Shown here piece after piece: positions 24,379 through 36,300 of a DNA stretch of 64,000 nt. The notes below the pieces were generated by a model that worked only from the letters and a program-made list of their open reading frames with translations, searched no databases and was not told the DNA's origin. How positions within the stretch are numbered: position 1 is the first letter of the stretch; each line of letters opens with the position of its first letter. A program made the position numbers and the translations under genes. Source of the DNA: Oscarella lobularis (taxonomy: Eukaryota > Porifera > Homoscleromorpha > Homosclerophorida > Oscarellidae); NCBI RefSeq assembly GCF_947507565.1, contig NC_089190.1, positions 248,001 through 312,000 of the forward strand, written 5' to 3'.

Positions 24379-25088
24379 TCTTGACCTTCTGTTATAAACG
24401 CGAACACGCCTACATAGACAGCTTACCATGAAACGAGCATCACAAGTTTGCAATACCACGGAAAAACATGCATCTCGAGTGGAAAAGGCTTAACGAAAAA
24501 AATTGAGAGAGAAAGCTGAAACTGTCACTGGCTTAGAAATAACATAATGCGTTCTAAATCTTACCTGATCGTGCTTATACTTTTGCTGTGACTTGATCAT
24601 GCTTTCCATCTAAATATAAACTTTTACATGAAACCGCTCAGTATGGGATTTTATCTACGAAATGCTTTAATTCCTTGACTTTTTCAGTTAAAGTAATGCC
24701 TACGGACAAAACTTATAATATTAGTTCAGTGTAGACGTCTTTCGCCTATATAATATTCACCCAAAAGTGTCCCCCAACTTCCTGCCAGCTTAAAGATGAT
24801 CGAAGCGTAGCTCTTTACCAATAGAAGACTCGCCTGGGCTCTTTTCCGTGGCACTTGCCCCGCGCGGAAACGAAGAATCGCAGTATACGGCAATGATCGG
24901 CTGAAACAGCGAGCAATGTATAGGAGTAAGACTAAGAGATTAGGACCAACCTATGCGTAGCAAATGAGCGACTCAGAAGCGTCTATTTCACGAAACTCAC
25001 GTTTCGGTTTGCAACAGACAGATCCCGGATAAGACACCACGAAAGATCGATCAGACGCATACATACACTGTATCCGCTCCCAGGTAAG
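24379..25088. other. Spacer before the transposon, nothing recognised
   Basis: A/T-rich, no domain-bearing frame and no clear repeat. Confidence 0.5.
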
Positions 25089-25094
25089 CAATCG

Positions 25095-25636
25095 TATGGC
25101 GCTATATCAGGGTCAAAAATAGTGAACATGTATTGATGAATGATGAATAGGTTTATTGATGAATGATGAATAGGTTTATTGATGAATGACGAATAATCAT
25201 TGATGAATGATGAATAATCATTGATGAATGATGAATAATCATTGATGAATGATGAATAATCATTGATGAATGATGAATAATCATTGATGAATGATGAATA
25301 ATCATTGATGAATGATGAATAATCATTGATGAATGATGAATAATCATTGATGAATGATGAATAATCATTGATGAATGATGAATAATCATTGATGAATGAT
25401 GAATAATCATTGATGAATGATGAATAGGTTTATTGATGAATGATGAATAATCATTGATGAATGATGAATAGGTTTATTGATGAATGATGAATAGGTTTAT
25501 TGATGAATGATGAATAATCATTGATGAATGATGAATAGGTTTATTGATGAATGATGAATAGGTTTATTGATGAATGATGAATAGGTTTATTGATGAATGA
25601 CGAATAGGTTTATTGATGAATGATGAATGAGTTATT
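25095..25636. repeat. Left terminal inverted repeat with 21/23-bp minisatellite
   Basis: 542 bp. A unique 38-bp tip is followed by about 24 units of 21 bp (GATGAATGATGAATAATCATT) or 23 bp (ending AATAGGTTT). The 21-bp unit is a multiple of three, which creates a spurious open frame repeating MIIHHSS. The arm ends inward at GATGAATGAGTTATT, as the right arm does. Confidence 0.9.
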
Positions 25637-25683
25637 CTTCAGCGATGAAGAGGGGAATTTTTATCTTTTTATATTAATGACAC

Positions 25684-27268
25684 ATGGCGACCGACTTAGA
25701 GGACATACGGAGGCTTCTTCAGCGCCGCGTCGATGTCATTCTTCGCGACGTACAGCGATACGAAGATGACCGATTCTCTCGCGAATTCGGAGACAACGTC
25801 ATATCACGTCTGCAGTCCGTTTTTAGATGGGTTTCGTCTCTGGCGACCATCGTTCCTAATATCGAAAACACTCTACAGTGTATACGCCGTACAATTGTTC
25901 TTGTCGCTGATCGAATGCGGGAGGGTATGGGTGAAGACGACGCAAATTTGCAAGGCGAGACGACAGGTGCGAGAGGCAGGCCCCGCCTCACTGTAACGAA
26001 AGAGCAGCTTGAATATTTCATTGAGAACGAGTTTCACATTCCACAAGTGGCTGAAATGTTGAAAATTTCCGTGTCTACCGTCAAGCGTCGAATGAGAGAG
26101 TTTGGTGTTTCTGTGAGAGACCGTTACACCGTTATCGACGATCCAACTCTTTCCTCTGCTATCCAAGACATCCAGCACTCCAATCCCAACAGTGGCTATC
26201 GAATGGTGAATGCTATCCTGAAGTTGCAGAGAATAGTTGTTCCAATTCACAGAGTACGACAACTGTGTTTTCTGAATGATCCCGCCGCTACAATGAGACG
26301 TTGGATGATGACGGTTGAAAGAAGAGTTTATTCGGTGCCCGGACCCAATTCCTTGTGGCATATTGATGGGAACCACAAATTAATAAGGTAGAAATTGTAT
26401 GTACCAGTGCATCCATTTTTCAGTGAGTGGTGATTTAGATGGCGATTTGTCATTCATGGAGCTGTCGACGGATATAGCCGCCTTATACCTTATATGGCCT
26501 GCTCAACAAATAACAGAGCTGATACTGTTCTTAGCCTCTTCAATGTTGGATGCGCTCGACAAGGGTTGCCTTCTAGAATTCGTTGCGACAAGGGAGGAGA
26601 AAACACGCTTGTTTCTCTCTACATGTTATCCCATCCTCTCAGAGGTCCCAGCCGTGGCAGCGTCATCACAGGAAGGTCTGTTCATAATCAAAGAATAGAA
26701 CGTCTTTGGCGAGATGTTTATTATCAGGTAATTAATAGTTACATATTTTTTATCAAACGTTTTAACGAGATCAATAAAGGTCACTTTTCTGTATCATCAG
26801 CTGTTCAAACACCTTGAGGATATACGCCTTCTCGACATGACATCGGAAACAGACCTCCTATGCCTTCATTATGTATTCCTTCCTCGAATCAACTCTCATC
26901 TGGAGCAGTTTAGGATGCAGTGGAATTCACATCCTTTATCAACAGAAGGAAACAGAAGCCCGACACAACTTTGGATTCACGGCATGCAGATGAGAGCTAC
27001 GTCAGGGTCAACTGTGACAGACGAACTCTACGGCTTGACCGATGAAGAGTTTCAGGCGTTTGGATTAGAGCCATCTTTAGAGCTTCCTGACGGACAATGG
27101 GATAGTAGCTCCTACGACAGAATATCTGTTCCACAAACTGTAACAGGTGACGACGAAAGGCAACTTGACATTCTCAGAGATTCGCTTGATCCTCTTGCTG
27201 AAGACCGCGATGGCTACGGCTCTTCAGTGTACGTAAGAGCAAAAGCAATTTTGGGTAGACTAAACTAA
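25684..27268 (+). CDS. DDE integrase/transposase (IS3-like) of the transposon
   Basis: Three exons, 25684-26387, 26439-26727 and 26801-27268, give 486 residues in one frame. Both introns have GT-AG ends; the first acceptor was chosen because it restores [15 protein letters not shown] after HIDGNHKLI. The N-terminal ~110 residues are helical and unassigned. Residues ~115-210 form helix-turn-helix modules ([20 protein letters not shown], then [11 protein letters not shown] with RVRQL as in IS3 OrfB). The rve-type catalytic core follows with D228 (IDGNHK), D285 (CDKGGEN) and E322 ([10 protein letters not shown]), 36 residues between the last two. The C-terminus ([29 protein letters not shown]) is typical of the eukaryotic family. 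All three catalytic residues are present. It would cut and join element ends in the nucleus. A possible AATAAA lies at 27359-27364. Confidence 0.88.
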
Positions 27269-27427
27269 CGTAAACACGACATGAAGATGTTTCGTTCAAC
27301 AGCATTTATTGGTCAATTAACATATAAAGCAACACGCTTCTACTGCACTTTTGAAATCAAATAAAACTTCTTTTCTCTGATCTTAATTAAAAGAGTTAGG
27401 GTTAGGTCAACTACGCAAGGGTTTGAG

Positions 27428-30400
27428 TCACACTCGCCCGAGAACAGAGATGTTCAAAAAGGCGTGAACAAGAGACTCTTCAAATGCTTCTTCGTTGTTC
27501 CAAAATTTGGTAGGCAGGCAAAGACGAAGAAAACATATAGCGCTGACGGGAAAAGCGGCGCCATGGTCGAACGTCAATTCGCACCGCCTATCGAAGCCTC
27601 CAGGAGGGATCTTGCTGCATCCCGAGAAGAACGCGAGGACGTGCTCCAGACTCAAGCCTTTCTGTTCAGCGGCGTAACCAGGTTTCAGAGGTCGGGGGGG
27701 CACAATTTTTTCGCGCCGAAGGCGCGAAAAATTTTTTGAATGTGGGCGTGGTCAATCTTAATTTTTCGTTACTGAATAATGTTTTTCTATGTCTGGCGCT
27801 TATACAGAAGTTTCGCTAAAAATTTAAACGTCTACATAAATTTCAATTTTCTACTAAAATCGACTTCTATAAACGTTTTCACAGCTTTATCTATGTCTAA
27901 GTTTTTGGCCAGATCGCTTTCAATAGCTAGTACAGCCATATCATTGAGGCGATCCTGTGTCATTGACGCCCTGAGGTACGTTTTCAGCCTCTTAAGGCAG
28001 GAGAAGGCTCTTTCGCATGACGCGGTCGAAACTCCCATCGTCAAAACAATTTCCCAGAGCCGCACCAACTCAGAAAACGCCTCTTTTAACGGTATCAGAC
28101 TTCGACAGAGAATGCTTTCGCTTCATTGTATGTACGTAACCGGGTTGGTAAAGTGCGCTAGCTGAATCATGAGTTCGGTTCAACGAGCATGAGAAGTAGC
28201 AAGCAGTTCGCATTCTGCCAGAGTCGAACAGTAAACGCTATCGTTATGCAAATCGACGAAATAGTGCGCATCTTCGGTGAATACTCCGTCAAATTTTACC
28301 TAGCTTTGGCAAAATTTCGGGGGGGCACGTGCCCCCCCAGGCCCCCCCCTGGTTACGCGCCTGTTCTGTTCAAATGCATCACCTAAAGAGGGCAATGTCA
28401 CAGCTGCAGTAAATTATTGTAGATTGTCAAACGTAACCTTCGCATTTTTCCAGAAAATTGTCGAACATAACGTAGATAGCAGTCTCCTTTCTCCACAACT
28501 CGAGTTCGTCCTCCTTGCTGCTGTACTTCGTTGAGGTGAACAGCTTCAAAACATTTTCTAGACATCATTTTTGAGTTAATGCTTATTACCGAGGATCTCA
28601 ACATACCAGCAGTGAGACGTTCGGAATCGTCAAAACAGAAATATCTTTTAAAGGCACTCGGCGATTGCCTGATCAGCGAAAGAACGCCAAAAACCTCGCT
28701 AAGACCGTCCATGAGTTGATCAATCTCAGCTTTCACAGACAGCAGACAGGAGTGCAAACGTAAGGACCGCAAAAGAAGTGGACGCCTTTTCAAGGTGACT
28801 GCCGCAAGGTCGCCGACAAAACCAGACTCCGACATCGCTCGAACAATGTCACTTTCTGCGTCGGTGAACATCGCTTGCAAGTCGCTATCGGACATTTTAC
28901 TTTCAATCTAACAACTCATATTTGTAAACGTAAATAAAGTAAATGTGATTTGCTTACGCTTTCGATCCATTGCACCACTTCCATGTCCGGAACGTCTTCA
29001 TGCGCTGGGTCAATAGCTGTCACGTCTGGTTTCACAATGTATTGAAAGACAGTAGGGGACATGAAGTCAAACCCGGAACCGTCTTGGGCCATGCTAGTAG
29101 CGATCAGTTTTCCAATCTGAAAATAATGCTTTCCCTAAAGCACAGTCATGAATAACTTGTAACTCAGTCGTGGGACACTTGCCATCAAAAATGAGCTATT
29201 TTTCTTTGGTGTCAGGCGCCAGTTGAATCCAAAAAAGTACGTCTTTCTCACTTCAACCACAAATCTCCTCCAAAACTCACGCACGCAGCCTCCACAGTCG
29301 ATAGCCCCTTCTCCAACAAATGTCACCTAAGAGTCAATAAGATGCATTAGGATAATAATCAAATTTATGTAAAACCTTCAATGGCCTGTTTGGCTTGAAA
29401 CGGTTTTTTGTAGCAAAGACCAGGCTGTCCATCAGCAGGAAATCGTCTCGTACATGAAACTCGAGTGTATTTTCATTGTCTTCTCCAGAGGGCAGAACAA
29501 AAGTCTTGAGATGAACCACGACTTCTTTCATAGCGGAAAATTTGGCAGAAGACCTGGTGCAATGCCAGTTTTCAGCGTCGCCAAGACACTACTACGATTA
29601 TCTAAGCAAACCTTGCTGAGTCAATCGGAATCAAACTGTCCTCTTCGACAATGTTTTCGGCGCTACTCTGTGAATAAGTAATGAACGAAGGAGATACTTC
29701 GTAGGAAAAACAAACCTGATTTGCAAGCAAATTGATAGATGTGCATCCTCCAAAACAGTCGAGAAGACACTTGAGGTAGTCCTGTTTGCTAATTGCTTTT
29801 GGCTCTCCTCTATTCATTTTGTTGAACAGGACAACTTTTTCCACGCTGTCGATGGAGTCGGAACCTCCAATCCATAGAAGAACTTCCTAATTGGTAGAGG
29901 ATGAGCAAAAAGAGGAAAAGAAGAACACATGCCTGGAGGCTGTGATTGTATCCGTCAAAACTTCTTTTTATTTCACGTCCAGTTGGTAGACGAACTTTCA
30001 CGGCAACCGTGCCGTAGTCGGTTTCATCAGGCTCGTCAATATCAAACGAAAGAAGAGTTGCCTTTTGCACTCTTCGCAGCTACGGCAGAAAAAGAGAAGC
30101 ATAGATAATCAAGTGCAACAGCTACATGTGGCACCTCTTCGTTGCGCTTCATTTCCTGCCATCTTTCCCTATACAAACAATATCAGTTTAATAAGGCAGG
30201 TAACGCAAACTGTACTCGAAATCAGACAGATCCTGCGCTTTCTTCCGGTCCTGCAACACGTATCAAATATCATTGCCAATTTTAGGAAAATGTCAAGCAC
30301 CTTTTCTTCGTCCTTCTCAAGAGAACGAGCGTAAGCTTCATCTTGCTCTGCAACTAACTGCCGTGTCTGAAAGAATGAAATGTTACGTTATTTTCTTTCA

Positions 30401-31539
30401 GAGTCATGCAAAGACGCGTCGTTTGATCTTGCCTGAGTAACGTTCTCGAAGCGTCGACTCTGTTCAATAAGATGGCTCGAGCCAGGAACGCCAATCTCCA
30501 AATCAGCTTCTGAATCCATTGTCAGATCTACTTGTGCTCTAAAAGACGTTTATCAATACATCAAAAATGCAAACGACATTGCCGATTACTCTTCCTCTTT
30601 TCCACAATTCACAAGATGGTCCTTCAAAGATGCCATTGTCATTGTAACGCCGCAAGACTTGCAAGCTTGAACAGCTTCATCGTCCGAATTGTCGCTGCGA
30701 CGCATATCCACCCGTGTGCCGATTGACCTTTGGAGAGGTCTAACGTAAATGATGTGATAGTCAATCTGCTCTCGAATGTTTGCTACGTGGTACGGTTGGC
30801 GAAGAGGAACGATGCGGCTGTTGCTGCGATTCTGTGAGTCGGTGACCATAAGCGTAAAACCTCCGGCATCACAGAGCAAAGGGAAAGCTGCTAACAAGGC
30901 AGCACTTAATTCTGCTTCGGTTGCGTCTCTAGGGATTGAGACGCGCTTGTCGCCCAAGCCGAGGTTTTTGAGGATGTCCCTCTCCTCTCCGCGAGGAGCA
31001 CGATATGCGTGTTTGCTTCGGAGACAGACGAATCGATGACCCCATACCTTCTTCCCTGGAGCGGCAGCCGAAACCATCGACTTCCCCTTTCGGCCGCGTC
31101 CTCTTCCGGCAGGCTTCTTAAGCTGTTTTCCTTTTCGTGATGCAGGTTGAAACAGTCTGCGATGCTCCTGGAATGCTGACGGTGAGGGAGAAAAGGGCAG
31201 ATGGTCACTCGAAGCGCCCGTATGTGTCATGGCTTCTGTGCTCGGCTCCACAGTTTCCGCGTGCTCGCTGCTCTCCCCGCCAGTGCCGTCGCCTTCTTCT
31301 TCTCCCAAGCGGGATAGTCGACGCTTCATCTCGACAAACGATGCTTCCATTGCTTCCATGGCTTCCAGACAGTCGTCGCGCTTCTGCTTCTTCTTCGAAC
31401 TCATTACTCTGTTCCCCATTAGAAAATAAGGCAGAGGCCTGCATAGTGATTCATGAACCAACCTTACAAACAGATACCACGACGTGTAAATAGAGAAAGC
31501 TAGCGAAGATTTCGTACGGGACGTCCGCTTACGCATCAC
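27428..31539 (-). pseudogene. Transposon-borne C2HC-UBX-HECT E3 ligase gene, broken by hAT
   Basis: Multi-exon minus-strand gene converging on the integrase. The first long exon (31539 or an internal ATG near 31402, to 30590) is basic and ends in a CxxC...HxxxC finger (ACKSCGVTMTMASLKDHLVNC, about 30660-30600). Then come QLVAEQDEAYARSLEKD and ERWQEMKRNEE, a UBX-like domain (VAVKVRLPTGREIKRSF, then EVLLWIGGSDS), the HECT N-lobe (TFVGEGAIDCGGCVREFW, ~29325) and the C-lobe (LEHVLAFFSGC, IPPGGF, catalytic Cys codon 27535-27533 in SAICF). One intron, after the exon ending NVTQ, uses a GC donor. The C-lobe exon starts at 28382 and is interrupted after 28364 by a 697-bp hAT insertion; reading into it soon meets a stop, so the catalytic cysteine is cut off. 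Before insertion it would have transferred ubiquitin to an unknown target, perhaps favouring transposition. Confidence 0.75.
27667..28363 (-). mobile_element. 697-bp nested hAT element, transposase remnant
   Basis: Terminal inverted repeats CAGCGGCGTAACCAGG (27667-27682) and CAGGCGCGTAACCAGG (inverted, 28348-28363), with G-rich subterminal repeats (GGGGGGGCAC). The direct duplication TTCTGTTC occurs at 27660-27667 and 28364-28371, overlapping the left TIR by one base. A minus-strand frame (28068-27832) keeps only the hAT C-terminal dimerisation domain (STASCERAFSCLKRLKTYLR). It is an internally deleted, non-autonomous copy sitting in the HECT exon of the larger transposon. Confidence 0.88.
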
Positions 31540-31691
31540 TCTGTACCATTGGTTGAAAAAGGTAACACGTGATCAGCACACCATGTATGGAATTGGCCAC
31601 CGCCTAATTTTACGTCAGAATGCCAAATTAAGTTATAGCCAACGCCTAAAATGACGTCAACCTTCACGTCACAAAGTAATGACAAACGATA

Positions 31692-32726
31692 AATAACTCA
31701 TTCATCGTTCATCAATAAACCTATTCATCATTCATCAATAAACCTATTCATCATTCATCAATGATTATTCATCATTCATCAATGATTATTCATCATTCAT
31801 CAATGATTATTCATCATTCATCAATGATTATTCATCATTCATCAATGATTATTCATCATTCATCAATGATTATTCATCATTCATCAATGATTATTCATCA
31901 TTCATCAATAAACCTATTCATCATTCATCAATGATTATTCATCATTCATCAATAAACCTATTCATCATTCATCAATGATTATTCATCATTCATCAATAAA
32001 CCTATTCATCATTCATCAATGATTATTCATCATTCATCAATAAACCTATTCATCATTCATCAATAAACCTATTCATCATTCATCAATGATTATTCATCAT
32101 TCATCAATGATTATTCATCATTCATCAATGATTATTCATCATTCATCAATGATTATTCATCATTCATCAATGATTATTCATCATTCATCAATGATTATTC
32201 ATCATTCATCAATGATTATTCATCATTCATCAATGATTATTCATCATTCATCAATGATTATTCATCATTCATCAATGATTATTCATCATTCATCAATAAA
32301 CCTATTCATCATTCATCAATGATTATTCATCATTCATCAATAAACCTATTCATCATTCATCAATAAACCTATTCATCATTCATCAATGATTATTCATCAT
32401 TCATCAATAAACCTATTCATCATTCATCAATAAACCTATTCATCATTCATCAATGATTATTCATCATTCATCAATGATTATTCATCATTCATCAATGATT
32501 ATTCATCATTCATCAATGATTATTCATCATTCATCAATGATTATTCATCATTCATCAATGATTATTCATCATTCATCAATGATTATTCATCATTCATCAA
32601 TGATTATTCATCATTCATCAATGATTATTCGTCATTCATCAATAAACCTATTCATCATTCATCAATAAACCTATTCATCATTCATCAATACATGTTCACT
32701 ATTTTTGACCCTGATATAGCGCCATA
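31692..32726. repeat. Right terminal inverted repeat with 21/23-bp minisatellite
   Basis: 1035 bp, inverted relative to the left arm and built from the same two unit lengths. It is longer through extra units, so the arms are unequal by about 490 bp. The outermost ~120 bp match the left arm exactly. Confidence 0.9.
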
Positions 32727-32732
32727 CAATCG

Positions 32733-33360
32733 GGTGTTCATTGCCCTCACTATTACTCTTATACCACTCCAAACAACTTTCTCTCTCGGTGCCTTACAGT
32801 CGGGGTCCCCATATGGGACCCCAGCCCTGTCGTATACTTTTGGCGCCACGCTTCCGAACGATTTAAAAACGCGTATAACTGTGCCTGCATAACTACCTGC
32901 TTTTAATTAACTTAATAGGTTTAGGTATGAGCATAGACTTACATTTGTTCTAAATACATAGGACGTGCAGGAAATGTCACGGACGAAGAAAGCGAGTGCA
33001 GTGGCCCAATGGGAATTCAAAGCATGCGCTCGCCCCATGGCACGTCCTTTCTCTCCGATTTCCACACCTGGTCATCGCCACGAACAAAGCAGCATGACCG
33101 AGTAGTCAGAATTTAACCCACAAGGCTTTGGCTACGATCACTTTTCCGCACTCCTAATACATACAAAGTGACATGACAAAAAATATTTAAGATGCCTAAT
33201 TAAACAAGGAAGTAAAAAGTAGCCAAAACACGCAAATAAAGAGGTACAAATAGACGAAAAACGGTTGGACATCTACTCACGACATAGAAAGGAAATAGAA
33301 ATTTAGGCTTACAGCATGAGCTATACAGTGCGATAAACTGCAGTCACTTCACAAGCACTA
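32733..33360. other. Spacer between transposon and sacsin-like gene A
   Basis: Presumably the 3' flank of gene A (minus). It holds a near-palindrome, GGGGTCCCCATATGGGACC and so on, at 32802-32822, similar in its GGGGTCC/GGACCCC arms to the 95-373 cluster. Nothing else recognised. Confidence 0.5.
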
Positions 33361-36300
33361 TCAGACTTTGATTTCCTTTACAATGGTCTCGGCACTCTCC
33401 AAAGCGTTTCGAGCTTCATCTTGAGTGAAGGAAACTGCAGGTACAGCATCTAAGGCATCAGGATAACGAGTGGGGACGTAGTAGCTGCTCAAGTGAAGGA
33501 TGCTGGACTGGACGGAAAACTTAGCCGATTCAGAAACGTAATCCAGGGCAGACAAAAAAATTCGAATATTGTGGCTTTTACTCAGCCTAAAATCGAGACC
33601 TCTCTTCAGAAGCAACACACCTTTTAGAGCTTTCTCCGCGCACTCGTGGCAAAGAAAACATACAAGAGCAAAATTACATTGGCCCTTCCGAAGTTGTACT
33701 TCGTATTGATCTCGAGCAGCGAACAAATCAGCTTCAGCTTGAGAGCGGAACATTCTTCCTATTCTCGGTTGCGGAGAACAAGTCTGAATTGAAAAGCACG
33801 GAACATCATCAACTTCGCTGTCGACGTGGCGAGATGCTCCGCGAGAAGAATATCTCATTTCGCCAGATAACGAATGGCTGGAATGAGAAAAGTTGTAATG
33901 AAAACTTTCACAGACTCTTTCGGACTGTAAACCAAGTTTGCAAATTTTAAATTGCGACACTTCATTAGATAGTGGCGAGAGGTCTGCGTGCTTCTCCTGG
34001 AAAGTCATCGATGCCCGATGAACCGGTCGTGACTCAATTGCGGGTGCGACATCTCTGGGTAGATCAGTGGCTCGCTTCATGAACTTGTATAGATTCGAGG
34101 AGTCAACTACGGCCGGATCTTCCTGCCCAATATCAATAATGAAGCGCGAATGATCGTCGTCTTCATTTAAATCGTCTAGCGTATACAATTTACTAAGAAC
34201 TTGACCGTAAATAGGCTTGTTCTTGGCGATTTTACATACGGCCCATTCTCCAACTGCAAAGTTACCATCGTTGAAAATATGATTCATTTGAGCCGGATTC
34301 ACTTCCCGACCGCAAACCACTTCTACGTTGCAAGATTCCTTTTGGAGCTTACGAACGTCACCAAATTCCCTAAAAGAAATGCCAAAATCCTTTAAATATG
34401 AGGGTATTTCTGATGGACTGCTTTGGGTGAGCATGCCTGCAACAATAGCGCTGTCAATATAAGTAGGATGTCGAAGAAGTTGCATAACAAAATTAGCGAC
34501 TTTTATCCAAACAGTAAAAGCCGCCCCAGAAGAATTATCATTCAAAGCTTTTTCAGAGAGGTAGAGTACTGCTTCTTTGGACACTTCGAGGTAAACATCT
34601 GCATTTTCCGCGGTTTTGTCGACTTCTTTTTTATCAGCTAACAAAACGAGACAAGTCGAAAAAGAATGAAGACAAACAAATCGGACATGTGTTAAAGTTT
34701 TTAGACCGACTTCGAAATGAGAAGGTATTTTGTCACTTCTGCTTTTGTCGACATACATACTTTTGAGTCCCGAAACAAAATGCTGCGAATTTACCAAGGT
34801 TTGCAGTCTTTTCGTAGCAGTTAGATGCTTCTCACTCGACGAATCAACCATACTACCTTTCTTAATACGAGAACAAAAGAAATTTGAGGCTATCTTTGGG
34901 CGAAGACATTCCGGTAACAAGTCGACAGTACATTCGTGAAGATTCGACAAATTGCACTTTGTGATGTCAATAAGAAAAGAAAAAGAGTTAAATATCTCAA
35001 GGGTCTGAATATAGGTTTCGTGTTGAATGTTGTCGAGGAAGAATAAATCGCTTGACAGTTCCAACCCATCGTTTCGATTCAATAAAAACAAAGGTTTTAA
35101 AGCCTCGATAAGGGATTTGTCGCTTTTGCTACTTTTTTTTCCTTGATTGCATTCGAGCAGGCTAAAGAGGCACTGAATAGCAGATTTTGCTTTCCGTAAG
35201 TCAGATTCATCTTTAAGTGCAGAATTCGATTTGCCATTCCGATCACGTATATCTTCAAGCACACGAGCGCAATGAAATGGTCTAGCCTCAGCGTCTACAC
35301 CAAGACAACGAAGCAGGTCAATGTACTCTCCATATACGGCTGGTAACTCGTAAAAATAAGGATATAGATGAAGCATTTCTTTTGGAGACCTCCACACAAC
35401 CTTAAGTGGCTTAACTAACGTCTTTGCTTCTTTTACGAAAATAAAATCCAGCTCCCTAAGTTTCCTTGCGACATCAATGCTCGCAGCATCTTGAAAACAA
35501 CTTTCAAAAATTAAAAAGTTTCTCAGATTTGATGAAACTGGTAAAACAGGAGGAGGTCGAAACTTTAGATTCCTACCAAAAAACTGCATAGCGCAAAGTG
35601 TGATTCGCTGCATTTCTTTCAAAAGATTTTCATCGACTTTTCCGCGACATTTTGCTGCCTCATAGCCTACGACATAACATTTAACGTTTTTAATAACCTG
35701 AAGCAAAGAAGGAGAACGCTTGATAATAATGGGACTAGAAACAGCAGACTTTTCTCGAAGACTTTCTGTCCACTTGGGCGCCAGAGAGCGCGAAGTCCAG
35801 CAAAGCCATTCGTTCACGGCAGAATATTTCACTGACAGTTTGCAGCTTGTGATCACTGCAGGAAATGGTTTAGAAATAGCAGCTAGGTCATTTCTAATTG
35901 TTGCTGCAGGCAAGCACTTCAATGACAAGAAACGGTCTCTAACTGAGCTACTGTAGTCATTTTCGATAAAGTGATGAAACAGAAGCTTCGACATCGTTAT
36001 CCAAATATCCGGCAGGGTTTTTAACTCTCTCGATATTTCTTCAAGATGCTCGCCAAGTTGTATGAGCAACTCTGCGGAAGCAACTTTCTGCAAGCCAAGC
36101 TTTTGCAGGAATTCCAGCCAACTCACTCGGTCTTCTTCCAGCAAGCGTGCGGCCGTTGTCGGCATAGGAGGAAAGACCTCACTTGGAAGCGTGAGAGTAA
36201 ACAGCTGAACATCAGGATTATAAAATCTTTCAACACAATATACGTCTCCATCTGCAAAGAAACATGGAGTGAGAGCAAGCTTCTTAAGTACTTTGGGTAG

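Larger units (their letters stand above)
25095..32726. mobile_element. Complete 7.6-kb IS3EU-like DNA transposon
   Basis: The left end TATGGCGCTATATCAGGG and the right end (its reverse complement) are flanked by a 6-bp direct duplication CAATCG (25089-25094 and 32727-32732). The first 38 bp of each end are identical; both then pass into a minisatellite, and the first minisatellite units match too, including a GACGAATA variant in the third unit. Two genes converge inside: a DDE integrase (plus, 25684-27268) and a UBX/HECT protein (minus, 31539-27428). An integrase with an IS3-type helix-turn-helix, 6-bp target duplications and TAT ends fit the eukaryotic IS3EU superfamily as I remember its definition. 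A nested hAT copy breaks the HECT gene. The integrase frame is intact, so the element may have moved recently. Confidence 0.85.

Noticed and set aside
25153-25410. Long frame repeating MIIHHSS (also on the plus strand at 32086-32322 and 32453-32668)
   Set aside because: Artefact of the 21-bp minisatellite in the transposon arms; unit length divisible by three keeps the frame open.
25095-32726. Minisatellite arms as a CRISPR-like array
   Set aside because: Units are contiguous with no unique spacers, and the context is an animal-type DNA transposon.
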